A DNA stretch of 64,000 bases from an uncultured Croceitalea sp. (GTDB lineage: Bacteria; Bacteroidota; Bacteroidia; Flavobacteriales; Flavobacteriaceae): NCBI GenBank assembly GCA_947499565.1, contig CANMOV010000002.1, positions 496,001 to 560,000 of the forward strand. Direction: 5' to 3'. Below, piece by piece: positions 1 through 7,629 of this stretch (the first letter of the stretch is position 1; each line of letters starts with the position of its first letter). Position numbers and translations under genes: made by a program. A model generated the notes under the pieces. That model was not told where the DNA came from. It saw only the letters and a program-made list of their open reading frames with translations, and ran no database searches.

Positions 1-99
1 TTTCCATTTACCTCCTATAAAATGTAATGTGGCATTGGTGCCACAATGAAAGATGTGTTCGTTTACTTGATACGCTTTCTGTTTTCCATCAACAATCAT
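1..99 (-). CDS. HxlR-family transcriptional regulator, N-terminus only
   Basis: The first 33 codons of a minus-strand gene that runs off the left edge. It starts at the ATG on 99-97; an in-frame TGA lies seven codons upstream, so this is the only plausible start. The translated end reads CGTNATLHFIGGKWK, which matches the opening of the HxlR winged-helix domain (a Cys near the N-terminus followed by an IGGKWK block). HxlR proteins are small cytoplasmic DNA-binding regulators, often responding to redox or electrophile stress through that Cys; this is family knowledge and not shown here. A 16-bp palindrome lies just upstream, and a small membrane protein gene is divergent to it. Confidence 0.75.
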   Translation of the reverse strand, partial: MIVDGKQKAYQVNEHIFHCGTNATLHFIGGKWK

Positions 100-114
100 A
101 ACTAGAATCTTGAC

Positions 115-130
115 CTGTCATCCATGACAG
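115..130. promoter_or_regulatory. 16-bp palindrome, candidate HxlR operator
   Basis: CTGTCAT-CC-ATGACAG is a perfect 7-bp inverted repeat with a 2-nt centre. It sits 16 bp upstream of the HxlR start and 63 bp upstream of the divergent gene at 193. Its position and symmetry suit autoregulation and control of the divergent gene by a dimeric winged-helix protein. This is inference from position only. Confidence 0.45.
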
Positions 131-192
131 TTATTGCATGGTAAAGATATTCAAAATATTTTTATACTGTAAAAAGTATAGTTATAGTAAAT

Positions 193-435
193 ATGGGAGT
201 TGTGTCAGACATCGTTGGATATTTTGCATTATTGCTTAATCTTTATTCCATGGCCGCCAAGGGAGAATGGCGTTTAAGAGTAATTTCCCTTATCGCGAAC
301 TGTATTTATATAGTTTATGGTATTCTAATACTGGCTAAACCTATTATAATAGGGTGCGCCATTGCAGTAGTCTTACATGGATACCGTTTGTACCAACTTA
401 AAATTAAAACATATGGAACAGATACGATTGGCTAA
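193..435 (+). CDS. small three-helix integral membrane protein (YgjV/CBU_0592/SemiSWEET-like)
   Basis: An 80-residue protein made almost entirely of hydrophobic helices, roughly at residues 5-22, 29-47 and 50-67. The first helix begins DIVGYFALLLNLYSM and the third ends HGYRLYQLK. This pattern recalls the small three-helix YgjV/CBU_0592-type proteins, which are distantly related to SemiSWEET half-transporters. The similarity is from memory and no function is claimed. The gene is divergent from the HxlR regulator, and its 3' end overlaps the start of the GNAT gene by 23 bp, which suggests translational coupling. Confidence 0.55.
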   Translation: MGVVSDIVGYFALLLNLYSMAAKGEWRLRVISLIANCIYIVYGILILAKPIIIGCAIAVVLHGYRLYQLKIKTYGTDTIG

Positions 436-937
436 AAAAGAAGATGCCATTTTCATAGCAATGCTAGGTCGAATAACCTTTACGGAGGCGTTTGGGCATT
501 TATTCACAGATAAAATAGGACTAAAGAACTACTTAGATACCACTTTCAACGTTGATAAGATTAAAAAAAGCTTGGAGAAAGAGAATAATATGTATTGGAT
601 TGCTTTTGTAAATAAACTCCCTGTAGGTTATGCGAAATTAAAATTGAATTCAACGTCTCAATTTGTTGATGCCTTAAACGTTAGTCAGCTTCAAAAAATC
701 TATGTCCTCCATGACTTTCTTTCTATGAAAATTGGAAAAAGATTGCAAAATCTTTTGCTACAAAAGGCCGCGGAAAGCGGAAGTGAAAAAATTTGGCTAT
801 CTGTATATGAAGGGAATAAAAGGGCCATTGGCTTTTATGAAAGAAATGATTTTAAAAAGGTGGGGACACATCAATTCAGTATAGGTAAGGATCATTTTCA
901 ATTTTGGGCAATGGAAAAAACACTAGAAAACATTTAA
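413..937 (+). CDS. GNAT family N-acetyltransferase
   Basis: A 174-residue acetyl-CoA-dependent acetyltransferase. The GNAT core is visible: strand and motif A at about residues 92-112 (LQKIYVLHDFLSMKIGKRLQ, with the acyl-CoA loop as KIGKRL), then the NKRAIGFYERNDFKKVG block (135-151) typical of the PaiA/RimI side of the family. The ATG at 413 was chosen over the upstream ATG at 377 because MEQIRLAKKEDA is the usual opening of such proteins and the longer form would overlap the preceding gene more. The substrate (polyamine, amino acid or antibiotic) cannot be read from the sequence. It converges on the MarR gene, with the two stop codons overlapping by 4 bp. Confidence 0.85.
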   Translation: MEQIRLAKKEDAIFIAMLGRITFTEAFGHLFTDKIGLKNYLDTTFNVDKIKKSLEKENNMYWIAFVNKLPVGYAKLKLNSTSQFVDALNVSQLQKIYVLHDFLSMKIGKRLQNLLLQKAAESGSEKIWLSVYEGNKRAIGFYERNDFKKVGTHQFSIGKDHFQFWAMEKTLENI

Positions 938-1425
938 TCGGGGATGGACAATAACAACTTTTTAAGTAAATGGGCTAGTTCTTTTTGCTCTTTTTTCGTC
1001 AAGACAGAGATGGAATCATGAGCTTCCTCAAAGCGAATTTCAATTGCTTTGTTTATAGTTTCAAGCCCTTTTTCGGTGAGTATTGCACGCTTAATACGCT
1101 TATCTTTTTCATCTGGTTTTCTATAAATAAGCCCCAGTTTTGTCAATCTGTCCAACAGTGCGGTCATAGCCCCTGAGGTAATTAAGACGGACTGCATTAG
1201 TTGGGTAGGAGTAAGTGCATAGGGATTCCCAGAACGTCGTAAAGTTGCCAAAACATCTAAGTCGGTATAATAAATACCCGTGTCTCGTAAAGCCAAACCC
1301 GCTTTTTTCTCCAAAATCTTACCGAGCTTTAGAACGCGTCCAACTACAGCCATAGCGGAAGCATCCAATTCGGATCTTTCGCTACGCCATTCTGCCAGTA
1401 ATTTGTCTATAATATCCGGTTCCAT
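934..1425 (-). CDS. MarR-family transcriptional regulator
   Basis: A 163-residue winged-helix regulator. A helical dimerisation segment (about 1-55) is followed by the DNA-binding domain (about 56-120), with recognition region LMQSVLITSGAMTALLDRL and the family's wing signature RKPDEKDKRIKRAILTEKG. A second helical dimerisation segment closes the protein. MarR proteins are dimers that repress neighbouring genes until a small ligand or oxidation releases them. The gene is divergent from the hydrolase at 1532, and the 106-bp gap holds two 18-bp palindromes that look like its own operators. The most likely role is autorepression plus control of the 1532-4213 operon. Confidence 0.9.
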   Translation of the reverse strand: MEPDIIDKLLAEWRSERSELDASAMAVVGRVLKLGKILEKKAGLALRDTGIYYTDLDVLATLRRSGNPYALTPTQLMQSVLITSGAMTALLDRLTKLGLIYRKPDEKDKRIKRAILTEKGLETINKAIEIRFEEAHDSISVLTKKEQKELAHLLKKLLLSIPD

Positions 1426-1455
1426 TAAAAAGAATATAGACGAAAATAAGAAATA

Positions 1456-1473
1456 TATCTTTATGTAAAGATA
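1456..1473. promoter_or_regulatory. MarR-type operator 1
   Basis: TATCTTTA-TG-TAAAGATA, a perfect 8+2+8 palindrome, 31 bp upstream of the marR start. It shares the TATCTT...AAGATA half-sites with the second palindrome 38 bp away (centre to centre). Size and symmetry are typical of MarR dimer sites. Confidence 0.6.
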
Positions 1474-1480
1474 AATTGTA

Positions 1481-1488
1481 TATATTTG
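1481..1488 (+). promoter_or_regulatory. candidate -7 box for the MarR-controlled operon
   Basis: TATATTTG matches the Bacteroidota -7 consensus TAnnTTTG and lies between the two palindromes, 44 bp before the ATG at 1532. No clear -33 TTG sits at the usual distance, because that position is inside operator 1. A repressor bound on both sides would cover it. Confidence 0.35.
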
Positions 1489-1493
1489 TAAAG

Positions 1494-1511
1494 TATCTTG
1501 ATATCAAGATA
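1494..1511. promoter_or_regulatory. MarR-type operator 2
   Basis: TATCTTGATATCAAGATA is a perfect 18-bp palindrome, 20 bp upstream of the hydrolase ATG and just downstream of the putative -7 box. This is where a repressor would block transcription start or clearance. Its half-sites are the same as in operator 1. Confidence 0.6.
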
Positions 1512-1531
1512 TTTCATTAAATCAAAAAAAC

Positions 1532-2446
1532 ATGAAAAATTATGTAATCACTTTAGCGCTAATTACGCTGTTAGGCTCTTGTAACTCACAAGAAAAAAAT
1601 GAAGTTATTCCTTTAGCAGTTAAGGAAACAAACTTTAATTATGAACCCACGGTACTCGCCCAAGACACTACAAAGCTGTTTATTGGAGAAGGGGATATTA
1701 ATAGTGATACCGTATTGATTATTGCAGAGGGTGGTCCCCACAATCAATTGTATTTTGACTTTAGCGGAAGAACAGTATGGTCTGCATTACCAGACTTTTT
1801 CAGTTACTATCGAGCACATATTCATCAGGCAAACACACTAAACCCAACAATATACCATTGGAAAAATGAGTTCACGGAAGAAATGGCGGAACTGGAAGTG
1901 AACAACGAGGTTGAAATTCTTAATAGGACTATAAAGTATTTTAAAGATCGTAATAAAAAGGTAATAGTTGCGGGTACTTCTTGGGGTGCGATGATGATTC
2001 CTTACCATTTGACAACTAGCGAAAATCAAGCGGATAAGTATCTAATAAGCGCTGGGAGATTAGATCCAGCGCCTTTACAAGTAAAATATCATTTAAAAGG
2101 CTACAATTCAAAGTATTTGGAAGATGGCAAGACTTTAATATTTCCAGATACTACGAGGGTACGTAATCCCAACCGAGGAGAATACTACCATAAAATATCT
2201 AGGGTAAAGCAATTCATGAAAGGGGTATTGGGCAAGCATAGATTTACACACGAACTAGCAGATACAGATTTATCAAATGTCGTATTTGCCTATGCTACCA
2301 ATGACCCTCAAATTGGAGCACTTACCGAAAACGAAATCAAGTTTTTAAAATCTAAGGGTGTGCCTATTTACACTTCAGACGGAGGACATGCAGGACCAGA
2401 CAGACGAATTATAGAATTGGTAAAAGATGGAACCATTAAACTTTAA
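1532..2446 (+). CDS. alpha/beta hydrolase lipoprotein
   Basis: A 304-residue exported protein. The signal peptide ends in a lipobox (LGSC, Cys17), so the mature protein should be membrane-anchored on the periplasmic side. The strand VLIIAEGGP near residue 61-69 and the nucleophile elbow GTSWGA (Ser150 in GxSxG) mark the alpha/beta hydrolase fold. A C-terminal SDGGHAGPDRR motif at about 282-292 supplies a plausible catalytic His. The substrate is unknown. It is the first gene of a four-gene operon (gaps of 4-7 bp) divergent from marR, and is probably repressed by it through the two palindromes. A detoxifying or ester-cleaving role would fit MarR control, but this is inference. Confidence 0.75.
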   Translation: MKNYVITLALITLLGSCNSQEKNEVIPLAVKETNFNYEPTVLAQDTTKLFIGEGDINSDTVLIIAEGGPHNQLYFDFSGRTVWSALPDFFSYYRAHIHQANTLNPTIYHWKNEFTEEMAELEVNNEVEILNRTIKYFKDRNKKVIVAGTSWGAMMIPYHLTTSENQADKYLISAGRLDPAPLQVKYHLKGYNSKYLEDGKTLIFPDTTRVRNPNRGEYYHKISRVKQFMKGVLGKHRFTHELADTDLSNVVFAYATNDPQIGALTENEIKFLKSKGVPIYTSDGGHAGPDRRIIELVKDGTIKL

Positions 2447-2450
2447 TAAA

Positions 2451-2879
2451 ATGAGCAAAATAAATATAAGGAGTACATTTTTTATACTATTGTTTCTTGG
2501 TGCATTCGTCTCATTGAGTGCCCAAGAAAAAGAGGCCTCCCATCAATATGAGACTCGTTTTGAGCGTATTGCTCAAGAACAGCTAGATGCCTACAATGCC
2601 AAGGATATAGATTCGTTTCTAAAATCCTATGCAGAGGATGTTAAAGTCTACCGTTTTCCAGATAGATTGCTTTATCAGGGAAAAGATAAAATGCGGGATA
2701 CCTATAAACGTATGTTCGAAACTATACCAAACCTGCACTGCACTTTAGAGAATAGAATAGTAGAACAAAATGTGGTCATTGATAAGGAAAAGGTTCAATT
2801 GGGAGATAAAACGATCAGGGCCACCGCCATTTATGTAATAAAGGACTTTAGAATTAAAGAAGTCTATTTCATTCAGTAA
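2451..2879 (+). CDS. exported SnoaL/NTF2-like protein
   Basis: A 142-residue protein with a Sec signal (FFILLFLGAFVSLSAQ) followed by one NTF2-like cone-fold domain. The segment AQEQLDAYNAKDIDSFLKSY...FPDRLLYQGKDKMRDTYKRMF is typical of the SnoaL-like group annotated as nuclear transport factor 2 family or steroid-isomerase-like proteins. These domains bind small hydrophobic ligands or catalyse isomerisations; no catalytic set is assigned here. The start is taken at the ATG on 2451, 4 bp after the hydrolase stop, because it opens directly into the signal peptide. It is the second gene of the MarR-linked operon. Confidence 0.7.
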   Translation: MSKINIRSTFFILLFLGAFVSLSAQEKEASHQYETRFERIAQEQLDAYNAKDIDSFLKSYAEDVKVYRFPDRLLYQGKDKMRDTYKRMFETIPNLHCTLENRIVEQNVVIDKEKVQLGDKTIRATAIYVIKDFRIKEVYFIQ

Positions 2880-2883
2880 TAGT

Positions 2884-3648
2884 ATGCACTTATACGATAT
2901 ACTAAAAAGCCGCAGACTTCATTCTCTCAAAGAAAAAGTCAGAATATTGTTCCCGGAATTTCTTATGCTTTTTTTGGCAGTTTTTCTGGGCTTTATAGCT
3001 GATAATATTAGAGATGGATTCGTTGAAAAAGGCATCGAAAAAGAGTATGTACAGTCCCTCTTGAAGGATATTGAAATCGATAAAGTAAAGATTCGTGAAA
3101 CCATGTCCTTCAATGAATATCGTATCAAAAAATTGGATACGCTTTCAGATTTGGGTTTTACCTACAATCAACACAAAGATGATAAAGCCCTTTACATGAG
3201 TTATGAAGGCCTAAGTGGGGACCCTGTATTTTTTATTCCCAATGAGCAAACTTTAAGACAATTGAATTATTCTAGTGGCTTGCGTCTTTTGTCTAGTAAG
3301 GCTGTGGTGAGAGCTATATTGGAATACGATTACCGAAAACAAGAATTAAAAAGGCAACAAGAGGATTATGATTTTATTTACAAACAGACCTCCAATTTAG
3401 GCCTACGAATTTTTAACCAATTTCCTTTCAAGGCTAAAGCTCAGTATAGAAGACGGACCGGGCAGATAAGCACAAAGGCCATTACCCAAAAATTGCTTTC
3501 CAATGATACCATACTCATTAATGAATTTGCAAACAAGGTCTATATCTATCAAAGTAATGTGGAGTATTATAATATAATGTTAGAGGATGCATGGTTCAGT
3601 GCGGATAGTTTAACCAAGAAAATAAAAAAAGAATACCGAATTAATTAA
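2884..3648 (+). CDS. DUF6090-like membrane-anchored protein
   Basis: A 254-residue protein with a single strong transmembrane helix near residues 22-40 (FPEFLMLFLAVFLGFIADNIRD) and a long, charged, mostly helical region beyond it. The opening FPEFLMLFLAVFLGF followed by an EKEY...LL.DIE segment is characteristic of the Flavobacteriia-specific DUF6090 family, recognised from memory. No catalytic motif is visible, and the function is unknown across the family. It lies 4 bp after the NTF2-like gene and 7 bp before the next gene, so it is co-transcribed with them. Confidence 0.6.
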   Translation: MHLYDILKSRRLHSLKEKVRILFPEFLMLFLAVFLGFIADNIRDGFVEKGIEKEYVQSLLKDIEIDKVKIRETMSFNEYRIKKLDTLSDLGFTYNQHKDDKALYMSYEGLSGDPVFFIPNEQTLRQLNYSSGLRLLSSKAVVRAILEYDYRKQELKRQQEDYDFIYKQTSNLGLRIFNQFPFKAKAQYRRRTGQISTKAITQKLLSNDTILINEFANKVYIYQSNVEYYNIMLEDAWFSADSLTKKIKKEYRIN

Positions 3649-3655
3649 AATAAAG

Positions 3656-4213
3656 ATGAAGAAGATATTAATAGTAATATTGGCAGTAGCAATCGGTCAG
3701 TTTGTATGGGCTCAAGAAACCGGGAAAGATTCCTATACCATTCAGCGTTTATTAATCTATAACGAAAAAGGTGAGGTATTGCTAGAAAAAAATGATTTTG
3801 GCTGGATGACTCCAGCACTTCGTCATAATACTAAGGCATCCATAAAGCAAGGCTTAGCTCAGCTAGCTGCGGAATACAATCTTAGCATATCCAGTCCTAA
3901 GATTGCTGGCATCTTTATGTTTGTTCCTAATTATAAGCCCATTTCCCAATTTAGACAACATTATAGATGTAACAAGGTGGATGGAAGCCTTGTGGTTCCA
4001 GAAAACAAAGAAGATGCAAGATGGTTTACGATTAGCAAAGCTGCTGAGATGATATCTTTGCCAGATACAAAAGCACCTGTAGTAATAGGGGAGATGACAA
4101 AACAATTATTATATTATCCAGAAAGCCTCTGGGGAGGAACATTTGAATTGCGCAAAGATAAAACAGGTAAAATATCCCACACGATAATTGAAAACTACTA
4201 TACGTTAAGGTAA
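3656..4213 (+). CDS. exported Nudix-like protein with a degenerate Nudix box
   Basis: A 185-residue protein with a cleavable signal peptide (MKKILIVILAVAIGQFVWAQ) and a Nudix-type layout: strand YTIQRLLIYNEKGEVLLEKN, then a helix-loop region at about 48-75, then GIFMFVPNYK. The position of the Nudix box reads KASIKQGLAQLAAEYNL. The REUxEExGU residues that bind metal are mostly lost, with one Glu remaining, so pyrophosphatase activity is doubtful. Export is also unusual for Nudix proteins. It is the last gene of the MarR-linked operon. It may bind a ligand and not cleave it; this is inference. Confidence 0.5.
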   Translation: MKKILIVILAVAIGQFVWAQETGKDSYTIQRLLIYNEKGEVLLEKNDFGWMTPALRHNTKASIKQGLAQLAAEYNLSISSPKIAGIFMFVPNYKPISQFRQHYRCNKVDGSLVVPENKEDARWFTISKAAEMISLPDTKAPVVIGEMTKQLLYYPESLWGGTFELRKDKTGKISHTIIENYYTLR

Positions 4214-4258
4214 ATTCAGTTATTATGAATGCTAATTTCATAACCAGTTGGACATTTT

Positions 4259-4410
4259 AATGAAAATTTGTCTGTTCGAGTGATTTTTATGGACAAGGTT
4301 CAGAAAAATTGTATCGAGAATAAGGACTTTTTAGATTAAAAACCTTGTTCTCGATACCTTCCCTTGCAGCAGTCGAGCTTTTTCCTCGAAAAAAACTGAC
4401 GGCTTTTGGC
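4259..4410. repeat. interspersed hairpin element, copy A
   Basis: A noncoding palindromic unit. It carries CTGTTCGAGTGA (4272-4283), then an inner stem GTATCGAGAATAAGG (4311-4325) that pairs with CCTTGTTCTCGATAC (4343-4357; one G-T wobble), and an outer right side with TCGAG and AAAACTGACGG. The same blocks in the same order recur near 7890, 20740 and 29390 in other intergenic gaps. It lies between the MarR operon and the next plus-strand gene. Confidence 0.65.
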
Positions 4411-4451
4411 ACCTATAATTACAAATTGTACAACCTATTAATACTACTACT

Positions 4452-4865
4452 ATGTTGGAACTGCAGCCCGAATATTTAAATAAAATAGCGAATCAGTTAA
4501 TTATAATAAACTCCTTATTAGGTGGGTTTTCAATTGCTGTTATGGCAAATTTATTAATAACAAAGAGTGAAGGTAACATTGGAGCTTGGCTTCTTAAAGT
4601 AAGTATCTTAGCGGCAGCTTTCTTTTTAATAACAGTTTTTGCAATGACCAAAATTGTTATGATGACAACAGAAGGATATCCAATTGATTTTGAAACTAGT
4701 GAACTAATTTTTCCAAAAATTGTTGGATTCGCTTCTTTTGTTTTAGGGATTGTTTCGCTTTGCGCGCTATTAGGACTTTCTGGTTGGAATAAATCAAGAG
4801 CAACAGGTATATTTTCAACTAGTGTTGGAATAGTAACCTTGGTTTTGATATTACTTAATCTATAA
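4452..4865 (+). CDS. four-helix membrane protein of unknown function
   Basis: A 137-residue protein with four predicted transmembrane helices, at about residues 12-34, 45-70, 88-110 and 117-136. There is no signal peptide and no recognised catalytic or transport motif. I do not recognise the family. It stands alone, with a hairpin repeat upstream and a 263-bp gap downstream before the AraC gene. In that gap I see no further gene or clear regulatory signal. Codon use is AT-rich like its neighbours. Confidence 0.5.
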   Translation: MLELQPEYLNKIANQLIIINSLLGGFSIAVMANLLITKSEGNIGAWLLKVSILAAAFFLITVFAMTKIVMMTTEGYPIDFETSELIFPKIVGFASFVLGIVSLCALLGLSGWNKSRATGIFSTSVGIVTLVLILLNL

Positions 4866-5128
4866 ATCCTTATTTTCCTTTAATTTTTTTCTAAAACTTT
4901 CTCAGAAAAAGTAATGAAACCGAGCTCTTTTGCGAGGTTCATGAATACCTTTAAAAACAATAAATAAACACTTATTGCATGAACGGTGGTAGGTGGGGAA
5001 AATAATATGTGCGGAATGGTAGGCTTTTAGACTTGTATCCCAACTTCTTTAGCAGTTAATGCCATTTTCGTAATAGCAGCATATATAGTCTTAAATATGT
5101 TGTATTATTGAGATATTTCGATTGAGAA

Positions 5129-5974
5129 ATGGATACATTTAAAACTATAGTGCCTAAGGATAAAGACTTATTAAAATGCATAGCATATTACTATTTCCAC
5201 GAATCAAAAGATGAACATTTCAGTAAGGACATTGTTTATCACCCTCATTATTTAGTAGCTCTTAATGTATATAGTAAAGTTAAAATACAGTGGAATGAAA
5301 ATGGGAAAACGTATTTGCCAATAAAGTCGGATGCAAAAGAAGTGATTCTGACCATAAATAACAAAACAAGCAAAGAAGTAAGATTAAGAGGTGCGTTTAA
5401 TAAAATTGGAGTTGTTTTTAACCCACTTGGCATTAATCATTTTATTAATTATCCGTTAAATAAATTAGTAGAAAATAATAGAGCATCAAATTTCGATTAT
5501 TTTGGAGATGATTTTTTAAACACTTCAAGATTGGTGTTCAATGAGCCTAGTTTGGTTGGTAAAGGAAATTTGCTAGACTCTTTTTTTAAAAATTATTTCA
5601 AAGAGTTTGAAGACAAACGTGTTACAAAAGCTATTGATTTAATTTTTAACTCTTCTAAAATGCCCAAAACCCAAGAACTTGCAGATTGTTTAGATATAAG
5701 CAGAAAAACATTATTAAGATTGTTTAAAATGCATTTATGCTTTTCCGTTGAAGAATTTAAATCGGTGGTAAAATTTAGGAGAGCACTATTATCTTATGAG
5801 GAAGCCATTAATAAGCCAGAGTTAAGTCATGTTGCATATGACAATGAATATTACGACCAATCAGATTTTATAAATCATTTCAAATCTATTACTGGTTTAA
5901 ATCCAAGTAAATTCTTCTCTTCAATAAATAATATAAGCAACAATGGTACTTATTGGACATTCAAAAAAGATTAA
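5129..5974 (+). CDS. AraC-family transcriptional regulator
   Basis: A 281-residue regulator. The N-terminal about 150 residues (KDLLKCIAYYYFHESKDEHF...IVYHPHYLVALNVY) resemble the DUF6597-type sensory domain common in Bacteroidota AraC proteins. The C-terminal about 100 residues hold the two helix-turn-helix units, with LADCLDISRKTLLRLFK as the first and the signature SHVAYDNEYYDQSDFINHFKSITGLNPSKFF as the second. It is followed 81 bp later by a serine hydrolase gene in the same orientation, which is a likely target, though no operator was identified. Confidence 0.8.
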   Translation: MDTFKTIVPKDKDLLKCIAYYYFHESKDEHFSKDIVYHPHYLVALNVYSKVKIQWNENGKTYLPIKSDAKEVILTINNKTSKEVRLRGAFNKIGVVFNPLGINHFINYPLNKLVENNRASNFDYFGDDFLNTSRLVFNEPSLVGKGNLLDSFFKNYFKEFEDKRVTKAIDLIFNSSKMPKTQELADCLDISRKTLLRLFKMHLCFSVEEFKSVVKFRRALLSYEEAINKPELSHVAYDNEYYDQSDFINHFKSITGLNPSKFFSSINNISNNGTYWTFKKD

Positions 5975-6055
5975 CATGTCTCAATTCTCCAATTCTTTCT
6001 GTTAGTTATTCTTTTTTTTTGTATTCAGATGTATTGTTTAGTAAATAAAAAGTAG

Positions 6056-7186
6056 ATGCAGAAAGGATTAATTACATTATTTTTAATAGTGTTTGGCTTA
6101 ACCATTTCCATAGGCCAGAATACAACCAAGACGCTGGATTCGGAAATTAAAAATCTATATAAATCTTTAGAGATACCTGGCTTTTCCGTAGCTATAGTTA
6201 ATTCAGATTCCGTGGTATTTCAAAAAAGTTATGGCTATGAGAATCTGGATCAACACTTAAAATTTTCTGCCAAGAAAAGATTTAATATTGCCTCAATATC
6301 AAAGACCTTTATAGGTATTGGTATTATGTCACTAATAGAGCAGGGAAAATTTACCTTAGATACACCTATTAATGATTTGTTGCCATTTAAAGTGTATAAT
6401 CCGAACAATAGTACTAAAATTACCATCAGGCATTTGGCAACCCATACATCATCTATTTTAGATAATGACATCGGACAGAAATCGTGGTACTTAGATGGTG
6501 CCTTAAAACTTTCAAAAAAGGAAGTTGATAGGGATACTTACAAGACCTTTTGCAGTTGGGCGGATAATACTCGAACAAGCCTTGGTGATTTTTTAAAATC
6601 ATCTTTAACTAAAGAAGGAAACCATTACTCTAAGAAAAGATTCGCGAAGACGGCACCAGGAGATACATACGTATATAGCAATATCGGTGCAGCTTTAGCT
6701 GCATATATTATAGAATTAAAGACTGGTATGTCGTATGATGTATTCATAGAAAAATTAGTTGCAAAAGAATTTGGTTTCCCACCAAATGTATGGAAGCATA
6801 CCTCAGAACAGCTTCCTACTAGCTATTTTCAGAATAAAATAGAAATTCCGACCTATCGTCCTATTTTGTATCCAACAGGCGGTATGATGCTTTCATGTGA
6901 AGAATTATCTCGCTATTTGTCATCTATGATTAAAGGCTTTAAGGGTGAAAGTAAAATTCTAAAGCCAGAATCATTTCAAAAAATGATGAACCTATCTGAA
7001 GGAAATGGTGTTTTTTGGGAATTAAAGGGCAATAAAGTTGGACATAATGGTGGTAATTATGGAGTTATATGTTTAATGAGTTTTGATAAAGAGACAGGTA
7101 TTGGTAAGATTCTGATGACTAACATAAGTTCGTATGCTTCTGATAACATATTGAAACAAGTTGTAAAAATCTGGGGCGCAATATGA
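6056..7186 (+). CDS. exported beta-lactamase-family serine hydrolase
   Basis: A 376-residue class C beta-lactamase/DD-peptidase-fold hydrolase. The signal peptide ends near GLTISIGQ. The catalytic tetrad motif is SISK (Ser80, Lys83), followed by the second motif YSN at about 206-208 and a late HNGG at about residue 337, in the place of the KTG/HxG triad. These enzymes act on esters, D-amino-acid peptides or beta-lactams in the periplasm; the substrate is not predictable. It is clearly paralogous to the lipoprotein at 18089-19306: both share ASISKT..IG, LPFKV.NPN, IR.LA.HTSSI and a YSN.G block. It follows the AraC regulator. Confidence 0.8.
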   Translation: MQKGLITLFLIVFGLTISIGQNTTKTLDSEIKNLYKSLEIPGFSVAIVNSDSVVFQKSYGYENLDQHLKFSAKKRFNIASISKTFIGIGIMSLIEQGKFTLDTPINDLLPFKVYNPNNSTKITIRHLATHTSSILDNDIGQKSWYLDGALKLSKKEVDRDTYKTFCSWADNTRTSLGDFLKSSLTKEGNHYSKKRFAKTAPGDTYVYSNIGAALAAYIIELKTGMSYDVFIEKLVAKEFGFPPNVWKHTSEQLPTSYFQNKIEIPTYRPILYPTGGMMLSCEELSRYLSSMIKGFKGESKILKPESFQKMMNLSEGNGVFWELKGNKVGHNGGNYGVICLMSFDKETGIGKILMTNISSYASDNILKQVVKIWGAI

Positions 7187-7452
7187 GCGTTTTTGTAGGT
7201 TAACTAGAATATTCTGAAAAATTTATTTACGGAGAGTTTCTCATATTTTGGTTCAAATAAATTTAATCAAACACTCGAAACAAAAAAACCAAAGCTTTTA
7301 CCTTGATTTTTAGTCTATTGGTACTCAAGGCGGAAATTAGCTCCGCTGAGTCCCAGCTCAAACCTGTTGAAAATATAAAAGTCAATCATAGCTATGATTG
7401 CTTTCTTCGTTTTTGAACTTTATATAAATTATCATTTACTAAAGCTCTAAAA
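7187..7452. other. intergenic stretch with tRNA-Leu-like fragment and palindrome
   Basis: About 300 bp without a gene. It contains a 28-nt segment at 7319-7346 that matches the tRNA-Leu 3' end at 7493-7520 in the same orientation at 21 of 28 positions, beginning with an identical TGGTACTC. It also holds the perfect 18-bp palindrome CAATCATAGCTATGATTG at 7383-7400. The fragment could be the remnant of an attachment-site duplication or a decayed tRNA copy. No integrase gene is present. Confidence 0.35.
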
Positions 7453-7484
7453 CGAAAAAAGTCGCAACATTAGTTGCGACTTTT
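7453..7484 (-). terminator. rho-independent terminator of the tRNA operon
   Basis: GTCGCAAC (7461-7468), an ATTA loop, then GTTGCGAC (7473-7480), flanked at 7455-7460 by six A residues that read as a U-tract on the minus strand. It lies 8 bp beyond the 3' end of tRNA-Leu. Confidence 0.85.
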
Positions 7485-7492
7485 ATAATTAT

Positions 7493-7579
7493 TGGTACTC
7501 GAGGCGGGACTTGAACCCGCACGGACTAATGTCCATTGGATTTTAAGTCCAACGTGTCTACCAATTCCACCACTCGAGC
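7493..7579 (-). tRNA. tRNA-Leu (anticodon TAA)
   Basis: An 87-nt class II tRNA read on the minus strand. The acceptor stem GCTCGAG pairs with CTCGAGT, the anticodon loop is CTTAAAA (TAA), the variable arm is long, and the T-arm reads CGGGTTCAAGTCCCG. The 3' CCA is encoded (7493-7495). It is followed by a strong terminator and preceded 50 bp upstream by tRNA-Gly. Confidence 0.95.
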
Positions 7580-7629
7580 CTGATATTGGTATCAGCATAA
7601 AAAAAACGCTGACAAGCAGCGTTCTTTTG

